From Diospyros lotus (taxonomy: Eukaryota; Streptophyta; Magnoliopsida; Ericales; Ebenaceae): DNA of 64,000 bases. The DNA is taken from contig NC_068347.1 in the NCBI RefSeq assembly GCF_014633365.1, positions 32,406,116-32,470,115 of the forward strand. The letters run 5' to 3'. Below, piece by piece: positions 11,140 to 22,957 of this stretch. The translations under genes were made by a program, and so were the position numbers. The notes beneath the pieces are model-generated. The model was not told the DNA's origin and made no database searches. It worked only from the letters and a program-made list of their open reading frames with translations. The stretch's first letter is position 1. Each line of letters opens with the position of its first letter.

Positions 11140-14100
11140 AATTGAAAAGCCTTTCTCCCTCCTCTCTCTTTCTCCTATAACTAGTGGATGAAACCATAGA
11201 ACTGGAAAACAATAAAATGAAGCTTCAACCTGACCCCACTATAAATCCAGGAAACAAGGACCCAATTAAGTAGAAAACCAAAACAAAGGGTGTCATGACC
11301 CAAAAGGAGGCCCATGAGTGCAGAGCTTTGATGAAACATGAGCTCACTAGGGTCAAGAAAGCTGCTCTATTCAATAGGTTATCATAATTAAATCCATATT
11401 GCAATTAAAATGTTTAAAAAAAAAACAAATCATTGTAACTCAAATTAAACACAACTAAAACAATTTACTTATACAACCCTAACTATAAATAATGAAGCTA
11501 AATATTCAGAATGCCTGGCAGATAAATAAAATAATGTCATCAACCATGCCCGCATTAACAAATATAGACCTATCAATAAAGGAGATAAAAGAATCCAAAC
11601 CCCTCTAATAGCATAGTTCACCGATCCCAATGCAGACCTGTATAAATTAAGCAACTAAACACACATAATAATAGAGCGAAGCAATGATGTGGTGAATAGA
11701 CAACATAATCGAGACAAGCAAACACAATTATTTAAGCAACAAACTATGATTATCACCATTTTTTCTATAGCATAGAAGCCATAATCCCATTATATGGGGT
11801 TAGTTACATGAATTCCAGCTTGCCAATCATTTCTATCTACAACCTTTTCTTTTTTAAGACTCTTATAAATTATATCGAACCTAAGATCTCCCATCAAATT
11901 TTTCCAACACTTTCTCTACCTCATTTGCTAAAAAAGTTTGCCATTCCATCCACCTAGGTACTTTGAGATGATAGAACTAAAACAAAAGAAAAAAGAAAAG
12001 GTAGCTCACTAGGTAGGTAATCTAACTAGGCCCTTTTCTAAGATGATTGAAATAAAACCACAAGGCTTTTTCAACATTAAAATAAACTGTGGTTTTCTAT
12101 TTTATTGGAGCAAGCTAGGCGAAATGAATTCCTCATTGGTCATGACTACATATAATAGCTTTGTCAATGGTTGCACTGAAATATATAACTAATCCAGATG
12201 TTGGCCAACACAGGTTGGCAACGCCCCTATTAATTGGGGTTAGATTAAGGTGCACCAAGATTAACATCCACTACCATTAGCTACAGTATCCTAACAAATG
12301 TTCTCCCAAAAGGTATATAATGAAAATCCAAGTATCTAAACCATATCACTAACAATCCAACTAATACCAATAAGTCCCAATGGAAGCATGAAAATGCATG
12401 GAAGAAGAGGGTAATTTTTAACAAAATTATTTAATGTGATCTTTAAATCAAAAAAGATATCCAACAAATGGACGAAGGGCAATTTAGTGCCCATTCACAA
12501 GAATAAAGAAGATTTCAAAGTTGTGGAAATTATAGAACTAAGCTAGACTGGAAATTTGGGAGACAGTGACTAAGCAAAGATTAAGATGAGAAAACAAAGT
12601 GTTAGAAAACTGGTCTGGTTTCGTGCTTGGTAGGTCAAGAACGGAAGCCATGGTTTGTACCATGTGCTTTTGAGGAAAGACTTTAGATGGATCATGCCTA
12701 TGCTTTGAGGGAGCTATGGTTTCTATCATGTTCTTGGGTTACATGAGTAAGTCATGCTATAGAGTATGGAGGTTTAGGAACCAGCATTTCAATTGATTAG
12801 ATCATAGGATTCAACTTTCCAGACCATTCTACTCAATTTCGGTTGCCTGGGTAAGGCACCAAGTTGGCTACTATCAAAGTTGGGATCTTTTCTACAAGCA
12901 TCCTGTCAATCGTCAACTGACCAGGAAAAGACATGAGTCAACCTGGACAGAGAACTAGTCAACTAAACCTTCTCCTTAGAATAGCATTGGGCACACTATC
13001 TTGGTTTGGTCAATTGAATTAGACTCTTTGATTGACTAGGATTCCTTCCAATCAACTATGAGAAAACAGTGAATTGTAGGTCAACTGTCAAGGGTAAGAC
13101 CTTAAATGAGTTGCCTAGTCAAGGCATATGGCTGATGAGAACTAGATGAGGTGGAACATAAATGAAAACTAAGCATTGGAAGGGGAAAGCAATAGTTACC
13201 AAGTTTACCCATCTCCTGAAGCCGTGATCCGAATCAAGTGTTCTAGATTGCAATTCTTTTTCGGCCCCACATTGCTAGGAACACGATCTAGATCCCCAAA
13301 AATGGGGATCCCAAACAGTGTATTAAAAGACAATTTAAAACTAAGGCAGAAACTTAGAGTAAGAATAATTTTCAGAGAAAATCAGAGGGGGCAGGGAAGG
13401 GAAGCTCGCCTACCTCACTTTCTTGTATGTTCTATTGTGTTTTGCATGTTCTGGTGTGGGTCTCTGTTTTATGGAAGAATGTTGAATATCACTCTCCCAA
13501 TCCTATTTAAACTTCAAAGGATGGGCCAGCAACAAAATGAAGAAATTGTGAGAGAGGTAAATGAATTAGATAAAGGAACTAATAAGAGTTTTCTTTGGTA
13601 TTTGAGAATTATTGAGCAAAGAGGGCAGATGAATAGATAACCTTTTCAAGTGTGTTAGTTTTATGTAAAGAGAATTAATAGGAATTTACTTCAATATTTA
13701 AGAAATTTTTTGGACCAAATAGGTAGACAAATATAGAAAGGTTCGACATGTTTTACTTTAAAATAAAAAGAATTAAAAGTAGTTTATATCAATATTTGAG
13801 GATTTGGCACATCCTTTGAAGGGGCAAGAGAAGAAAGCTGTAGAAGATTTTGATATTTCTTTTTCGGCATATTCTTTGAAGGGGTGAGAAAGGGAAGAAG
13901 TATAAGACTAAAAGGCTTGTTGATATTTCCTTTATTTTTATCTTTGCTTAAAATTTTTAAATTCTTTGTTCTAACATACAGAAATTAATTCAACAATAAT
14001 TACATATAACAATTACCGTTGAGATTTCCAAGAGAACAAACCTGTAAAAGACTAAAAGCCACTGTTGACATTTCCATTATTTTTGAAATTCTTTATTTTA

Positions 14101-14879
14101 ACTTACATAAATAGTTTTATAATTACATAATACTAATTGTTAATGTAGAAACATGTAGAGGATTAACTGCCCTATTGATATTTCCAAACGAAGAAAGCCG
14201 TAGAAGATTAAAAAGGCCACTGTTGAATTTCCTTTACTTCTATCTTTTCTTAAAAAAATTTAAATTATTTATTTTAACTTATAAAATAAATTCAATGTAA
14301 TACAAATTAAATGTTCAATGCCAAATAAATGTTCTTTGACTCTAGAATGCCAACTAACTATGTAGTAAATAATTTATACAGCTAGTTCAATACAAAAGTT
14401 GTACATGAAAATAAATATGTAATATAAATTTCGGAGCCACTTCCTAGGGATGAAAATGAATTCCATATAGCCTATGACTCTAAAATGCCGACTAATATTC
14501 AAATGCATAAGTTGTACATGAAAAAAGAGAAGGATTCAAAACAAAACAAAGAAGCTTCTATAGTAACACATTATCAATCCAACAAATTTTGACCCAAGTG
14601 CAACTATAAAACGTTCTACGAGCCGAAATAAACAACCAATTAGGCCTACCCCCTCCGCATCACAAAATTAGCATATTAACGTACCTTGTACCTGTTCCCA
14701 TGCCACAACTTCGAAACATACCATATTCCAGGTAATTATGGGTAAAACATACAAGGCCGGCCAAGTGGCCAACCAATTCTTAATCTCCCAATCCAACGTG
14801 CATAGAAACTAGCTAAGTGTTCGCATGGGTGTCTGTAACTATGATACCTAGCCATGGTGCCTATTCCTTCATGCATTTG
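11140..14879. other. Intergenic, degraded repeats, no supported gene
   Basis: No splice-consistent exons were found. A 154-codon open stretch at 13176-13640 lacks recognisable domains and runs into low-complexity repeats. From about 13640 to 14300 imperfect copies of a motif like GAAGAAAGC(C/T)GTAGAAGATT recur, with GATATTTCCTTTA nearby, suggesting an eroded tandem repeat. Confidence 0.4.
11760..11970. repeat. Possible fragment of a non-LTR retroelement
   Basis: The text CCATTATATGGGGTTAGTTA, and further on CTAAGATCTCCCATCAAATT, resembles widely dispersed plant LINE/RTE-type tails as I remember them. There is no reverse transcriptase sequence here and the boundaries are not defined. Confidence 0.25.
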
Positions 14880-15375
14880 GCCAAGTATAGTTATATTCCT
14901 ACATGGATTTGGCATAATATTTTACTACTATTACACGGCTTTGGTATTTCTACTGCAACATTAAAAAAAGGAAAATAAAATACAACAAAAACAAAAAAGG
15001 GCATCCTTTGCACACAAAGCTCCCCACTTTGCAAGGAACGAGGAAAGGTTATGTTTGTGCGTAGCCTTTCCTCTGATTTTTTTGCAAAGAGACTACTTTC
15101 ACAACCTAAACCCATAACCATCTAGTCACAAAGGGGCAACCTTACTGTTGTTGTCAAAGCTCACCCTCATTCTAACTTGTACATGGATTTGGCATAATAT
15201 ATTCCTATTCCTAAATGGATTGGGTATAGCATATTTCTATTTCTACATGGATTCGGTAACATTCATATTTATTCATGGATTTGGTTGTATATTCCTATTT
15301 CAACATGGATCGAGCATAGTATATTTCTATTTCATGGATTTGGTATATTCCTAGTTTTGCATGGATTTAGCGTAC
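14880..15375. repeat. Degenerate minisatellite (unit near 35 bp) interrupted by a SINE
   Basis: The motif TACATGGATTTGGCATA followed by TATTCCTATTTC recurs with changes between 14885 and 14950 and again between 15180 and 15375. The gap between the two parts is occupied by the SINE at 14992-15171, so the SINE appears to have landed inside a pre-existing array. Confidence 0.7.
14992..15171 (-). mobile_element. AU-like SINE, minus orientation, inside a minisatellite
   Basis: On the minus strand it shows the same order of blocks as the copy at 6608-6772: the AAGGTTGCCCCTTTGTGACT head, a box-B-like GGTTTAGGTTGTGAAAG, then TTTGCAAA, AAGGCTACGCACAAAC and GGGGAGCTTTGTGTGC, ending in T-rich sequence. 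It is diverged from the other copy and was inserted independently. Confidence 0.7.
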
Positions 15376-17355
15376 TATATAACACATATACCTTGAGCCA
15401 AAAGCTCAACCTAAGTCAACAACTAGCCCATCAAAGTCGGATTACAATTTTGTTAATTAGTCTGTATTGTTCAAATTTATATGGCTTAGGTTCTTCGAAC
15501 GAAACTAATCTTGAATTCACATAAATAGTCCAAGTTGGGCACACTCAATTATGAGTAGATAAGTTATACTATGGCATGATTTTATTTAAAATCATTGTCC
15601 TCATGCAAGAATAATTGTTTTCTTCACAATTGGATTATTTATGAAAAAAATTACTCAGAACCTTGTTACACTCCATATATGCATATTGTGGAAAAACAAG
15701 TTTTGTCCTTACATTGTTAGAGCTTAAGTTACCAATGCAAGCCTCTTGTTTAATTCTTCTACTATGATTATGAAATATAAAATACTTGATAAAATGTTAT
15801 GGTTATTCGTGTATAACAAGTGGATTTCTTTACTCTGATGACACATAGAACTATGATTTTAGACAAGGTCATTTTTTCTTTATTAGTGGAACCTTTGTCA
15901 GAATACTGTAGCTAACAACAATACATGTTAGCCATGATGCACCTTAGATTAACAGCAATGTAAGAGAGCCATTGTTAATTCCGTGTGTCAGCCAACGCAC
16001 ATGAGTTGGTTTTATACGTTAGACTGGACAATAAGAAAGCAGCCTTATATGCTAGCATAATCAATGACAGGCGCACAAATACTTCTTAGTGTACTCCAAC
16101 AACATACTAAACTTTTATCCTAGTATGTGGGATTCTTCTTAATGTACTCCCATGCAAAACAAAATTTTGGCATATGTTATATTTATAGAAAGGATTTTCT
16201 TAAACAACAACAATAACAATAGCATGAAAATGATTTTTCCCTGCATGTTCCCGAGGGGAAAAAAAACTTTTGGCGCAAAAAACACTTGCATTTGTTTGTC
16301 TGAATTATGTCATAATATATGTTGTCCATTTACTAAGTCATTGACTCACTCTCTATTTATGAATATCAATTTCAAATCACAGGTCAATATCGAAAACAAC
16401 TAGAGATTGGCAAGATCGGATGGGTAAAAATTTTTGGGATAACCATAACTGTAACCGTTGTGCAATGTCCAGAACTATAATCTCACAGTCATGGATTTCC
16501 ATGGCCATGTTTGTAACTGACATATTTATTTTATTCCATAACCATGCTAATAAATAAAATTATAGCAATAAATACAAATAACTTATGAAGCAACTCAAAT
16601 AACAACAATAAAAACAATTTAACTAGACAAATAATAATAATAACCTGAGTAAAAAACAACAAATAAATTACATAATACAAATCCAAGTTCGACAACAATT
16701 TCAACAATCCAAGTGCTACAACAATATTATAAACAACAAATAAATAAAATTATAACCCCCAAAAAAAATAGCAATTCCATAAGAGGGGTATATACAATGA
16801 TAGCAATTCCCCAAACAATCAAATCTCTATGGATATTTTAATAACTAATATTATTTCTTTTGTGACTGATACATTTTCCAGTTACAGATAAAGTTATTAT
16901 TAGGTCATAGTTACGGATAAATTTTCATAATTGTAACCACCAATTTTTTCAATTTTTTAACAGTAATCATGTTTGTATCAATTCCTCTCAGTTTTTAACC
17001 GTGGCTGTCAGACACAGTTCCAGATTTTTTCCCGAATCAACCTAACAGCACCCGTCCCTAAAAACAACAAACCAATTTGCTTAGAGGCATTTCGATTCTT
17101 ATTGTATCCTTTTATTGGTAGGCCAAACACTTGTGTGGGTAGGCATTGTCAATTATATTATTTTATTTATTTCTTAGAATTTCTTAATAATAACATTTGT
17201 TTATTTGCCGGCCAGATTTGTATACTACGTTCGTTTGGTTTATTCTAATATAATTGAGTTTGTTACTAGAAATTATGATTCACTTATAATGAGCTTGCTT
17301 GGCCCTGGTTGGTTTACTTTTTTAGTTTGGGGTTTTTTTTCTCCTTTTTTTTTCC

Positions 17356-17386
<31 letters not shown>

Positions 17387-18501
17387 GGGGGGTACATACC
17401 AGTCATAGGCCCTCCATTTTGGGTCATCGCAAACCACAAAGTAGCATACAAAATTTAGAACATTTGGTAGTGTCATCTCCACAATTTCAATAATAATCAT
17501 TTCAAAAACCAGACAAAAGCAACACCATCAAATGAATGAGAAAGACAAAAGGTCCATAAAACTAGGGAAAGACAAGCTCACCGGCTAAGAACTTCCAGAA
17601 AATATGTTGCTCAACGGATGAACTAACAGTAAGCAAGTTATACTAAGAACTAGAGATGACATCATATTTGAAAGCTAACGATTGCACCACCTCTTCTCGT
17701 GTGATATCATCTCCAAGCTCCAGATACATTAACATACACACAACATAATTAGCTCTTACACTTTTATCCATGTGCAACTTAGACTCCCCCCTTAACCTGT
17801 CAATGTTGAAATTATGTGAAGCATCTAAGGAATTCTATTGCTGAGGTCATGTTTCACTTTCTCATCAGATCTACCAAAAGTTCAGAATTTGTGAATATTT
17901 TACATTTTTTGTTTTTTTCTTTTCTATTAATTTGATATTTAATGAAAAAGCATTTCTTTTTCAAAAATGGCTAAAATTTTGAATGAGCTTTCGACAAGTG
18001 CCTAGGTCCCATCGTTGTAGTGGTACATATATAGCCTATTAGTGCATCATGAATCCTGATAAGCAGTATCTTGTGGTTACATTGGCCATTTTAACATACT
18101 CAAGGTTAGGACTCTCAACTTGTGCTTGCATATAACTAGCAAACTAAGTCACTTATGGAATACAATGAAACAGCCACCCCCATGGACCACAACTATTGTG
18201 CATGTTCTTTTAGCTCTACTCACTTCATCCTTTTTTTAAAGTAAATTACACTATCCACCCCTAAAGTTAGCTCAAACTGTACAAAGTACCCCCACGTTTT
18301 GGAATAGACCACCCTTACTATTAAAAATAGGGGAAATTGACCATTTTATCCCTGCTTTCTATCTCCTCCCTCTTCCTTTTACAAAATATATCGTGCAAGG
18401 GTTTCTAGAGCCGATGGGGTTTCTAGAAAGAAACCCTATGGTTCACCGATGGTTGAACTTTTAACTATCAACAAACCTTCAAGAGAGAGAAGAAAAGAGA
18501 G
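15376..18501. other. Intergenic DNA with a G tract, no supported gene
   Basis: A mixed T/G homopolymer block with 20 consecutive G lies at 17366-17385. On the minus strand, 17500-17400 holds an open stretch followed by GTATGT, but no partner exon was found. Sequence near 18245-18360 (TAAATTACACTATCCACCCC) looks like the edge of another degraded transposon. None of this supports a gene. Confidence 0.4.
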
Positions 18502-18537
18502 TGTGAGAATCCCACATCACCTCAGCAAGGGGGTCGG

Positions 18538-18927
18538 TGTCATGTCCCTAGGAGGATTAGAAGGGTAATATTGTGATAGGGATATAATAAAGGGGTATTA
18601 TTGTAATAGGATAGAATAGTTTGTTTTGGATATTTTAGCAATTAGTTAGGTGCACATGGTTGCATGTGCAAGGCTGTTAGGAGACAAAAATGCCTATAAA
18701 AGGCTGATGTAAATGGAGGGGATTCCTATGTTGAATGATAATTGAAATTCCAATTTCTCTCTACAATTTCTCTCTAGTGTCTCTCCCTCATTCTTCTGCC
18801 ACTCTCCCTCAATTCTCTCCCCCATTCTTCTTCAATTTCCCTTCTATACATTCTGTTCTTAACTTCAACGGTATCGGATCCTTCCGATTTCCATTCTAGT
18901 ACTAGGTTAAACCCTAGGATCATGACA
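18538..18927 (+). repeat. 5' LTR of the nested element
   Basis: 390 bp, with inverted ends TGTCATG ... CATGACA, a TATAAAA box in TGCCTATAAAAGGC and a CT-rich leader. It is followed at once by the primer-binding site. Confidence 0.9.
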
Positions 18928-19411
18928 GATGGTATCAGAGCAGTCAATCCTTGGCTGTGGATTTGATTCCAGTTGATTGAAACTTGCAAGTCCAACCCAG
19001 ACGGTGAGAAGCAAATCTGGGTGACTTCTGGAACCCATCACAGTTATCAGATTTTCGGATATACCTGGCGAGAGCAAATCCGAGGCCATCGACTCTTTCT
19101 CCTTGATTTAATCGAGCCCAAATTGAGAAGGCTTTAAAGGCGATCTAGGTGAGGCGAGCGCGAACTGCGATAGTGATCAAAGCCGGTTTGGCGAAACTTC
19201 GGCAATCCTGGTTCGTTGCTTGAAGGCGATTCAAGAAGTAGCAACTTCTAGTGAAGACGCGAACGGACGTCGTTCATGAGAAGCGACAGTCTATCAAAGA
19301 GTTAAGCGGGCCACCGAGCGTTCACGACTGTAGCAAACGTCCCGAAGAGGCGTGGGTCCATCGGAGGGTGAAGCTGAGGACTTAGGCGCGTGCGACTGAA
19401 GCAGAAGACAA

Positions 19412-19607
19412 GTTGCAGGAGCTCTGCCGGAGTTGACGACAAGGGTGGGGAAGGCTGTCACAGTTAGTTCAAACGGATTTGGTGAATAACCCTTGTCAAA
19501 CAAGGAAGGGTTGCAGGAGCTCTGCCGGAGTTGACGACAAGGGTGGGGAAGGCTGTCACAGTTAGTTCAAACGGATTTGGTGAATAACCCTTGTCAAACA
19601 AGGAAGG
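19412..19607. repeat. 98-bp perfect tandem duplication inside the LTR element
   Basis: Two head-to-tail copies, 19412-19509 and 19510-19607, each run from GTTGCAGGAGCTCTGCCGG to GTCAAACAAGGAAGG. They appear identical, so the duplication is recent compared with the LTR divergence. Confidence 0.9.
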
Positions 19608-20421
19608 ATTGAGGGAGAAGGTGATTTCTGATCACCTCCCGGACCCAATCGGAAGGCATTTCAAAGCAGTCTTCCTCGACTGGAGTTCAGAATTTAGTAG
19701 TGTTCGATCCGATTTGAAGTGAGCAAGCCGAGGGGTCTTTGGCGGCCAAGTAGAGATTCCGGTGAGTAAGGACGCAAGTTTGGAAGTAATTGTTGAATCA
19801 AGGCAATCGCATGTTGGATATGAAGTAGTAACTGGTTCCGATGCATGAGAAGGTGAGGTCGGCTAGGATTTGAAGGAGACGTAGAAGGAGTGACCTCCAA
19901 CTAAGACGCTAGTCACTTGTTCGACATTGAAAACAAGCAAGTGATTTTCGTAAGGTGAATTTGGAGGCCGAACAAATTCAATCAAGTTCCGGAAGTATTT
20001 GCACAGCAAAAACGTTGAGATTTGGAGCAGCTAGGAGTGGATTGTGGAAGGCGAATTTGGAGGGGTGATTCTTGGTTGAGAATTCCAGCGCTATTTTGCG
20101 GTAATTCCAATCAAATCCTAGGCTCCTAGTAAGATAAACAAAGGTTAATTTTGGCTTTGAATTTTGGGATAATTTGTTTGAAGAAGAGCACAGTATGTAT
20201 ATAGCTCATTGGTCTTCAAAGTATGCTGATTGTGAAAAATCAGCTAAGTGGAGCAGTGCATGTAGGAGACCATGGGAGCCTCAATTGCAGCAGAAAAATT
20301 CTTCATTTTCAGTTGAAATGGGTTTCAATTGCAGTCGAATGATGCTGCATTTTCAGTAGTTAATTTTCAAGCAAGAGAGCAGCCTTAATTGCGGCAGAAG
20401 AATGTTTCATTTTCAGCGGAA

Positions 20422-21303
20422 ATGGAGCCTCAATGGCAACCAAAGAATGCTGCATTTTCAGTGGACAGCAACAGGGACAAAGGGACAAGCAATGAGATAC
20501 AGGATACGAGCAAGGAATTTGGTCTTATGATACGCGAGAAGCTGCAAGAGTTTGCAATAATACTTATTAAGAAGTATCATTACAACTTTCCGATGGAATA
20601 CTTTGATGATTATCACGGAAGTTTTAACAAAGAGGAATTCTTAAAAATGGAGCAGCCGGAGAAGTGCAACATTAGAAATGATATTAAAGGTGAATGGCAT
20701 TATCCAAAGGGAATCTGTAATGAACAGATTGATAGGGCAGCGAAGACAAAAGGAAAATTGAAGGAACATATCGATTCCTTTGGAAAAGAAGTTCTCAATG
20801 GTGATGTTTTTGGGATTTTGCAACAAGATCAGTCCAACTTTAAGGAAGAAGAAGAAGAAGAGGAAAAAGAGAAGGTAGAAGAAGAGAGTGAGGAGAAGGA
20901 ATTGGAGGATGGCACTCAATCAATTGACAGCCTCTCAAGTACTCTTACTAGTGCTGAGACCCTTGGTCAAGTGTCAATCATGGAGCAATCGTTGGCTAGA
21001 ATTGAAGTTGCAGCATCTCCTAATGTTAATGCTCACAAACAGCCTTGGTATGAGCATTCAAGGCAAGTCAACAATCCCCCATTGCTGCATTTCAAGGCTG
21101 TTGTTGGTATTTTTACAGCAAAGCATGGTTGTGGGTTGAATGGGGGTACAATAATAGCAACTACGGTTGTAGATCTGCTCTCCTTACTTATATTGGATGG
21201 TAATGAAGTTTTCCCTATTGAAATTCTGGGTCAATTCATACTTGGAATTGATCTTGAAAACCTACAAATGAAGAAAAAGAGACCTAGAAGTAGAAAGAAA
21301 TAA
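20422..21303 (+). CDS. Unrecognised protein encoded inside the non-autonomous LTR element
   Basis: An open frame of 293 residues from the first ATG; the frame is open a little further upstream without an ATG. The protein is highly charged. Near the N-terminus, short repeats resemble QQKNSSFSVEM. A segment around residues 37-60 (MIREKLQEFAIILIKKYHYN) is clearly related to IREEMHEFFIMLFKECQFSI in the LTR element at 23.0-25.9 kb. A long Glu/Lys tract follows at about residues 145-165, and the C-terminus is basic (KKKRPRSRKK). No zinc knuckle, protease or polymerase motif is visible. It may descend from a gag protein or be an unrelated element-borne protein. No function is assigned. The frame has stayed open although the LTRs have diverged by a few percent. 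Confidence 0.5.
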   Translation: MEPQWQPKNAAFSVDSNRDKGTSNEIQDTSKEFGLMIREKLQEFAIILIKKYHYNFPMEYFDDYHGSFNKEEFLKMEQPEKCNIRNDIKGEWHYPKGICNEQIDRAAKTKGKLKEHIDSFGKEVLNGDVFGILQQDQSNFKEEEEEEEKEKVEEESEEKELEDGTQSIDSLSSTLTSAETLGQVSIMEQSLARIEVAASPNVNAHKQPWYEHSRQVNNPPLLHFKAVVGIFTAKHGCGLNGGTIIATTVVDLLSLLILDGNEVFPIEILGQFILGIDLENLQMKKKRPRSRKK

Positions 21304-21403
21304 AGGAGGATTATTCGCATACAGAAGGTTGGAATTGGATGAAGAGTAATGGCTACTTGCAGCAAGTTCTTGGGAACAAGACCTCTCTTAAGGAGGAGGG
21401 AAT

Positions 21404-21790
21404 TGTCATGTCCCTAGGAGGATTAGAAGGGTAATATTGTGATAGGGATATAATAAAGGGGTATTATTGTAATATGATAGAATAGTTTGTTTTGGATATT
21501 TTAGCAATTAGTTAGGTGCACATGGCTGCATGTGCAAGGCTGTTAGGAAACAAATATGCCTATATAAGGCTGATGTAAATGGAGGGGATTCCCATGTTGA
21601 ATGATAATTGAAATTCCAATTTCTCTCTAGTCTCTCTCACTCATTCTTCTGCCATTCTCCCTCAATTCTCTCCAATTTTCTCCCCCTTTTTTCTTCAATT
21701 TCCCTTCTATACATTCTGTTCTTAACTTCAACGGTATCGAATCCTTCTGATTTCCATTCTAGTCCTAGGCTAAACCCTAGGATTATGACA
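21404..21790 (+). repeat. 3' LTR of the nested element
   Basis: 387 bp, nearly identical to 18538-18927 but with TATATAA in place of the TATAAAA box and a shorter CT-rich leader. Confidence 0.9.
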
Positions 21791-21989
21791 CTAGGCTATA
21801 TATAAGGAGGATGATCCTTCCACCTATTAAGCCAGCTTTTCAGGTTGAAGTTCTATCTCTAACTTCTCACATGGTATCAAAGCCAACCCTTGGCTGAGGG
21901 ACTACCCTCGGTCGTGGTCATGGACCAATACCATGTCCGATCACATGGGCATGTATCAATTACTAGAGAAGTTTCAACGTAGGGAGGAG

Positions 21990-22104
21990 TGTGAGAATCC
22001 CACATCGCCTTAGCGAGGGGGACTTGGGCTATATATAAGAAGGAGGATCCATCTACCTGTTAAGCTGGCTTTTCAGGTTGGAGTTCTATCTCTGACTTCT
22101 CACA
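21990..22104 (+). repeat. 3' LTR of the TRIM
   Basis: 115 bp, TGTGAGAATCC ... CTTCTCACA, uninterrupted; it serves as the reference for the split 5' copy. Confidence 0.85.
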
Positions 22105-22199
22105 AAGAGGAAGGGGGATTTTGTCTGCAAAATACCTACAACAAAGAGATAGAGGGAGAGGTTCAACAATGGTGGTTGAATCCATCCTCACCGCCATGG

Positions 22200-22200
22200 T

Positions 22201-22236
<36 letters not shown>
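22200..22236. repeat. Compound (GT)n(GA)n microsatellite
   Basis: A GT run passes directly into a GA run, just downstream of the TRIM. Confidence 0.95.
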
Positions 22237-22240
<4 letters not shown>

Positions 22241-22379
22241 TGGATGGGGACATTTTGGGTAATTAGGAAAATCTAACGGTCATCAAATTAATGACAATGA
22301 GTAAATTGCAAAATGTTGCAATCAATAAGAGTCGTCATTGGATTTCAAACTTCATGGGTACTTTCTAGTTTTAGGCATA

Positions 22380-22957
22380 GTTGTCAAGACCATACCAAAT
22401 AAAGTACTAAATTTGCTATTGGTATGGTACAATACCAGTACTAGGTCGTACCAAGATACTGTTTAAAATTTATAATAAATTAGAAATATAAATTGTAAAA
22501 ACATATAAACATATAGAATTTTTAATAAAAATACTATAACCTACAATAAACATAGGTGACCTAACAAAATAACAATTATGTCAAAACAACGAGTATAACT
22601 TATTTAAAATAATCAATTTTACCTAAATAATTAATTTCACTTAACCTAAAACAATTATGAATTTCAAAATTAAGTAATCAGCATAAAAATACATAAGATA
22701 TGCACTTTTTTGCCCAGTTTTGAAACCAATTAAGGGTGTAGGACTTGTGGCTTTGCTAAGAGAGAATGAGAGGTAAACTACAAAAAGTAGAAAAAAAAAT
22801 TCCTAAAAAGAAATTACTTGGCAGCTGATGCTGGGGAATAGCACCTCGTATCTAAAGATTTTGACTAGTACTATATGGTATTGACTGATATTTGGACTGA
22901 AATATCAAGCAAAATAACACCACTTTGTGACAGATGGCATGGTACAGTATTGACAAC
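22380..22957. mobile_element. Candidate MITE of about 578 bp with inverted ends
   Basis: The left end is GTTGTCAAGACCATACCA. The right end, reverse complemented, is GGTTGTCAATACTGTACCAT. The interior is AT-rich and non-coding. The flanks GCATAG and CCATGG are similar but do not give a clean target duplication, so the superfamily is uncertain. Confidence 0.45.

Larger units (their letters stand above)
18538..21790 (+). mobile_element. Non-autonomous LTR retroelement nested in the TRIM
   Basis: Direct LTRs at 18538-18927 (390 bp) and 21404-21790 (387 bp) start TGTCATGTCCC and end ATGACA. They differ at about 15 positions plus short indels. Right after the 5' LTR, TGGTATCAGAGC at 18930-18941 is a tRNA-Met primer-binding site; AAGGAGGAGGG before the 3' LTR is the polypurine tract. 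A TATAAAA box lies in the 5' LTR. The flanks (GTCGG and CTAGG) both align to CTTGG of the intact TRIM LTR, so the target duplication has eroded. No protease, reverse transcriptase, RNase H or integrase sequence is present in the 2.5-kb interior, which has one long open frame. The text before the 3' LTR (AAGTTCTTGGGAACAAGACC) resembles the 3' end of Ty3/gypsy elements. Confidence 0.9.
18502..22104 (+). mobile_element. TRIM (miniature LTR retroelement), 5' LTR split by a nested LTR element
   Basis: The 3' LTR is 21990-22104 (115 bp), TGTGAGAATCCCACATCGCC ... GACTTCTCACA. The 5' LTR is the same sequence in two pieces, 18502-18537 and 21791-21871, separated by the element at 18538-21790. The internal region is only 118 bp (21872-21989). 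It begins with TGGTATCAAAGCC, a tRNA-Met type primer-binding site, and ends with the purine tract GTAGGGAGGAG. A TATA-like CTATATATAAG lies in each LTR. Flanks GAGAG and AAGAG suggest a 5-bp target duplication with one change. There is no coding capacity; it depends on enzymes from other elements. Confidence 0.85.

Noticed and set aside
13176..13640. 154-codon open frame
   Set aside because: No domain, no splice context, and it merges into degraded repeats.
17400..17500. Minus-strand exon ending before GTATGT
   Set aside because: A plausible donor but no partner exon and it abuts a homopolymer tract; support is too thin.
18930..18941. tRNA gene at TGGTATCAGAGC sites
   Set aside because: Only 12 bases complementary to a tRNA 3' end; these are retroelement primer-binding sites.
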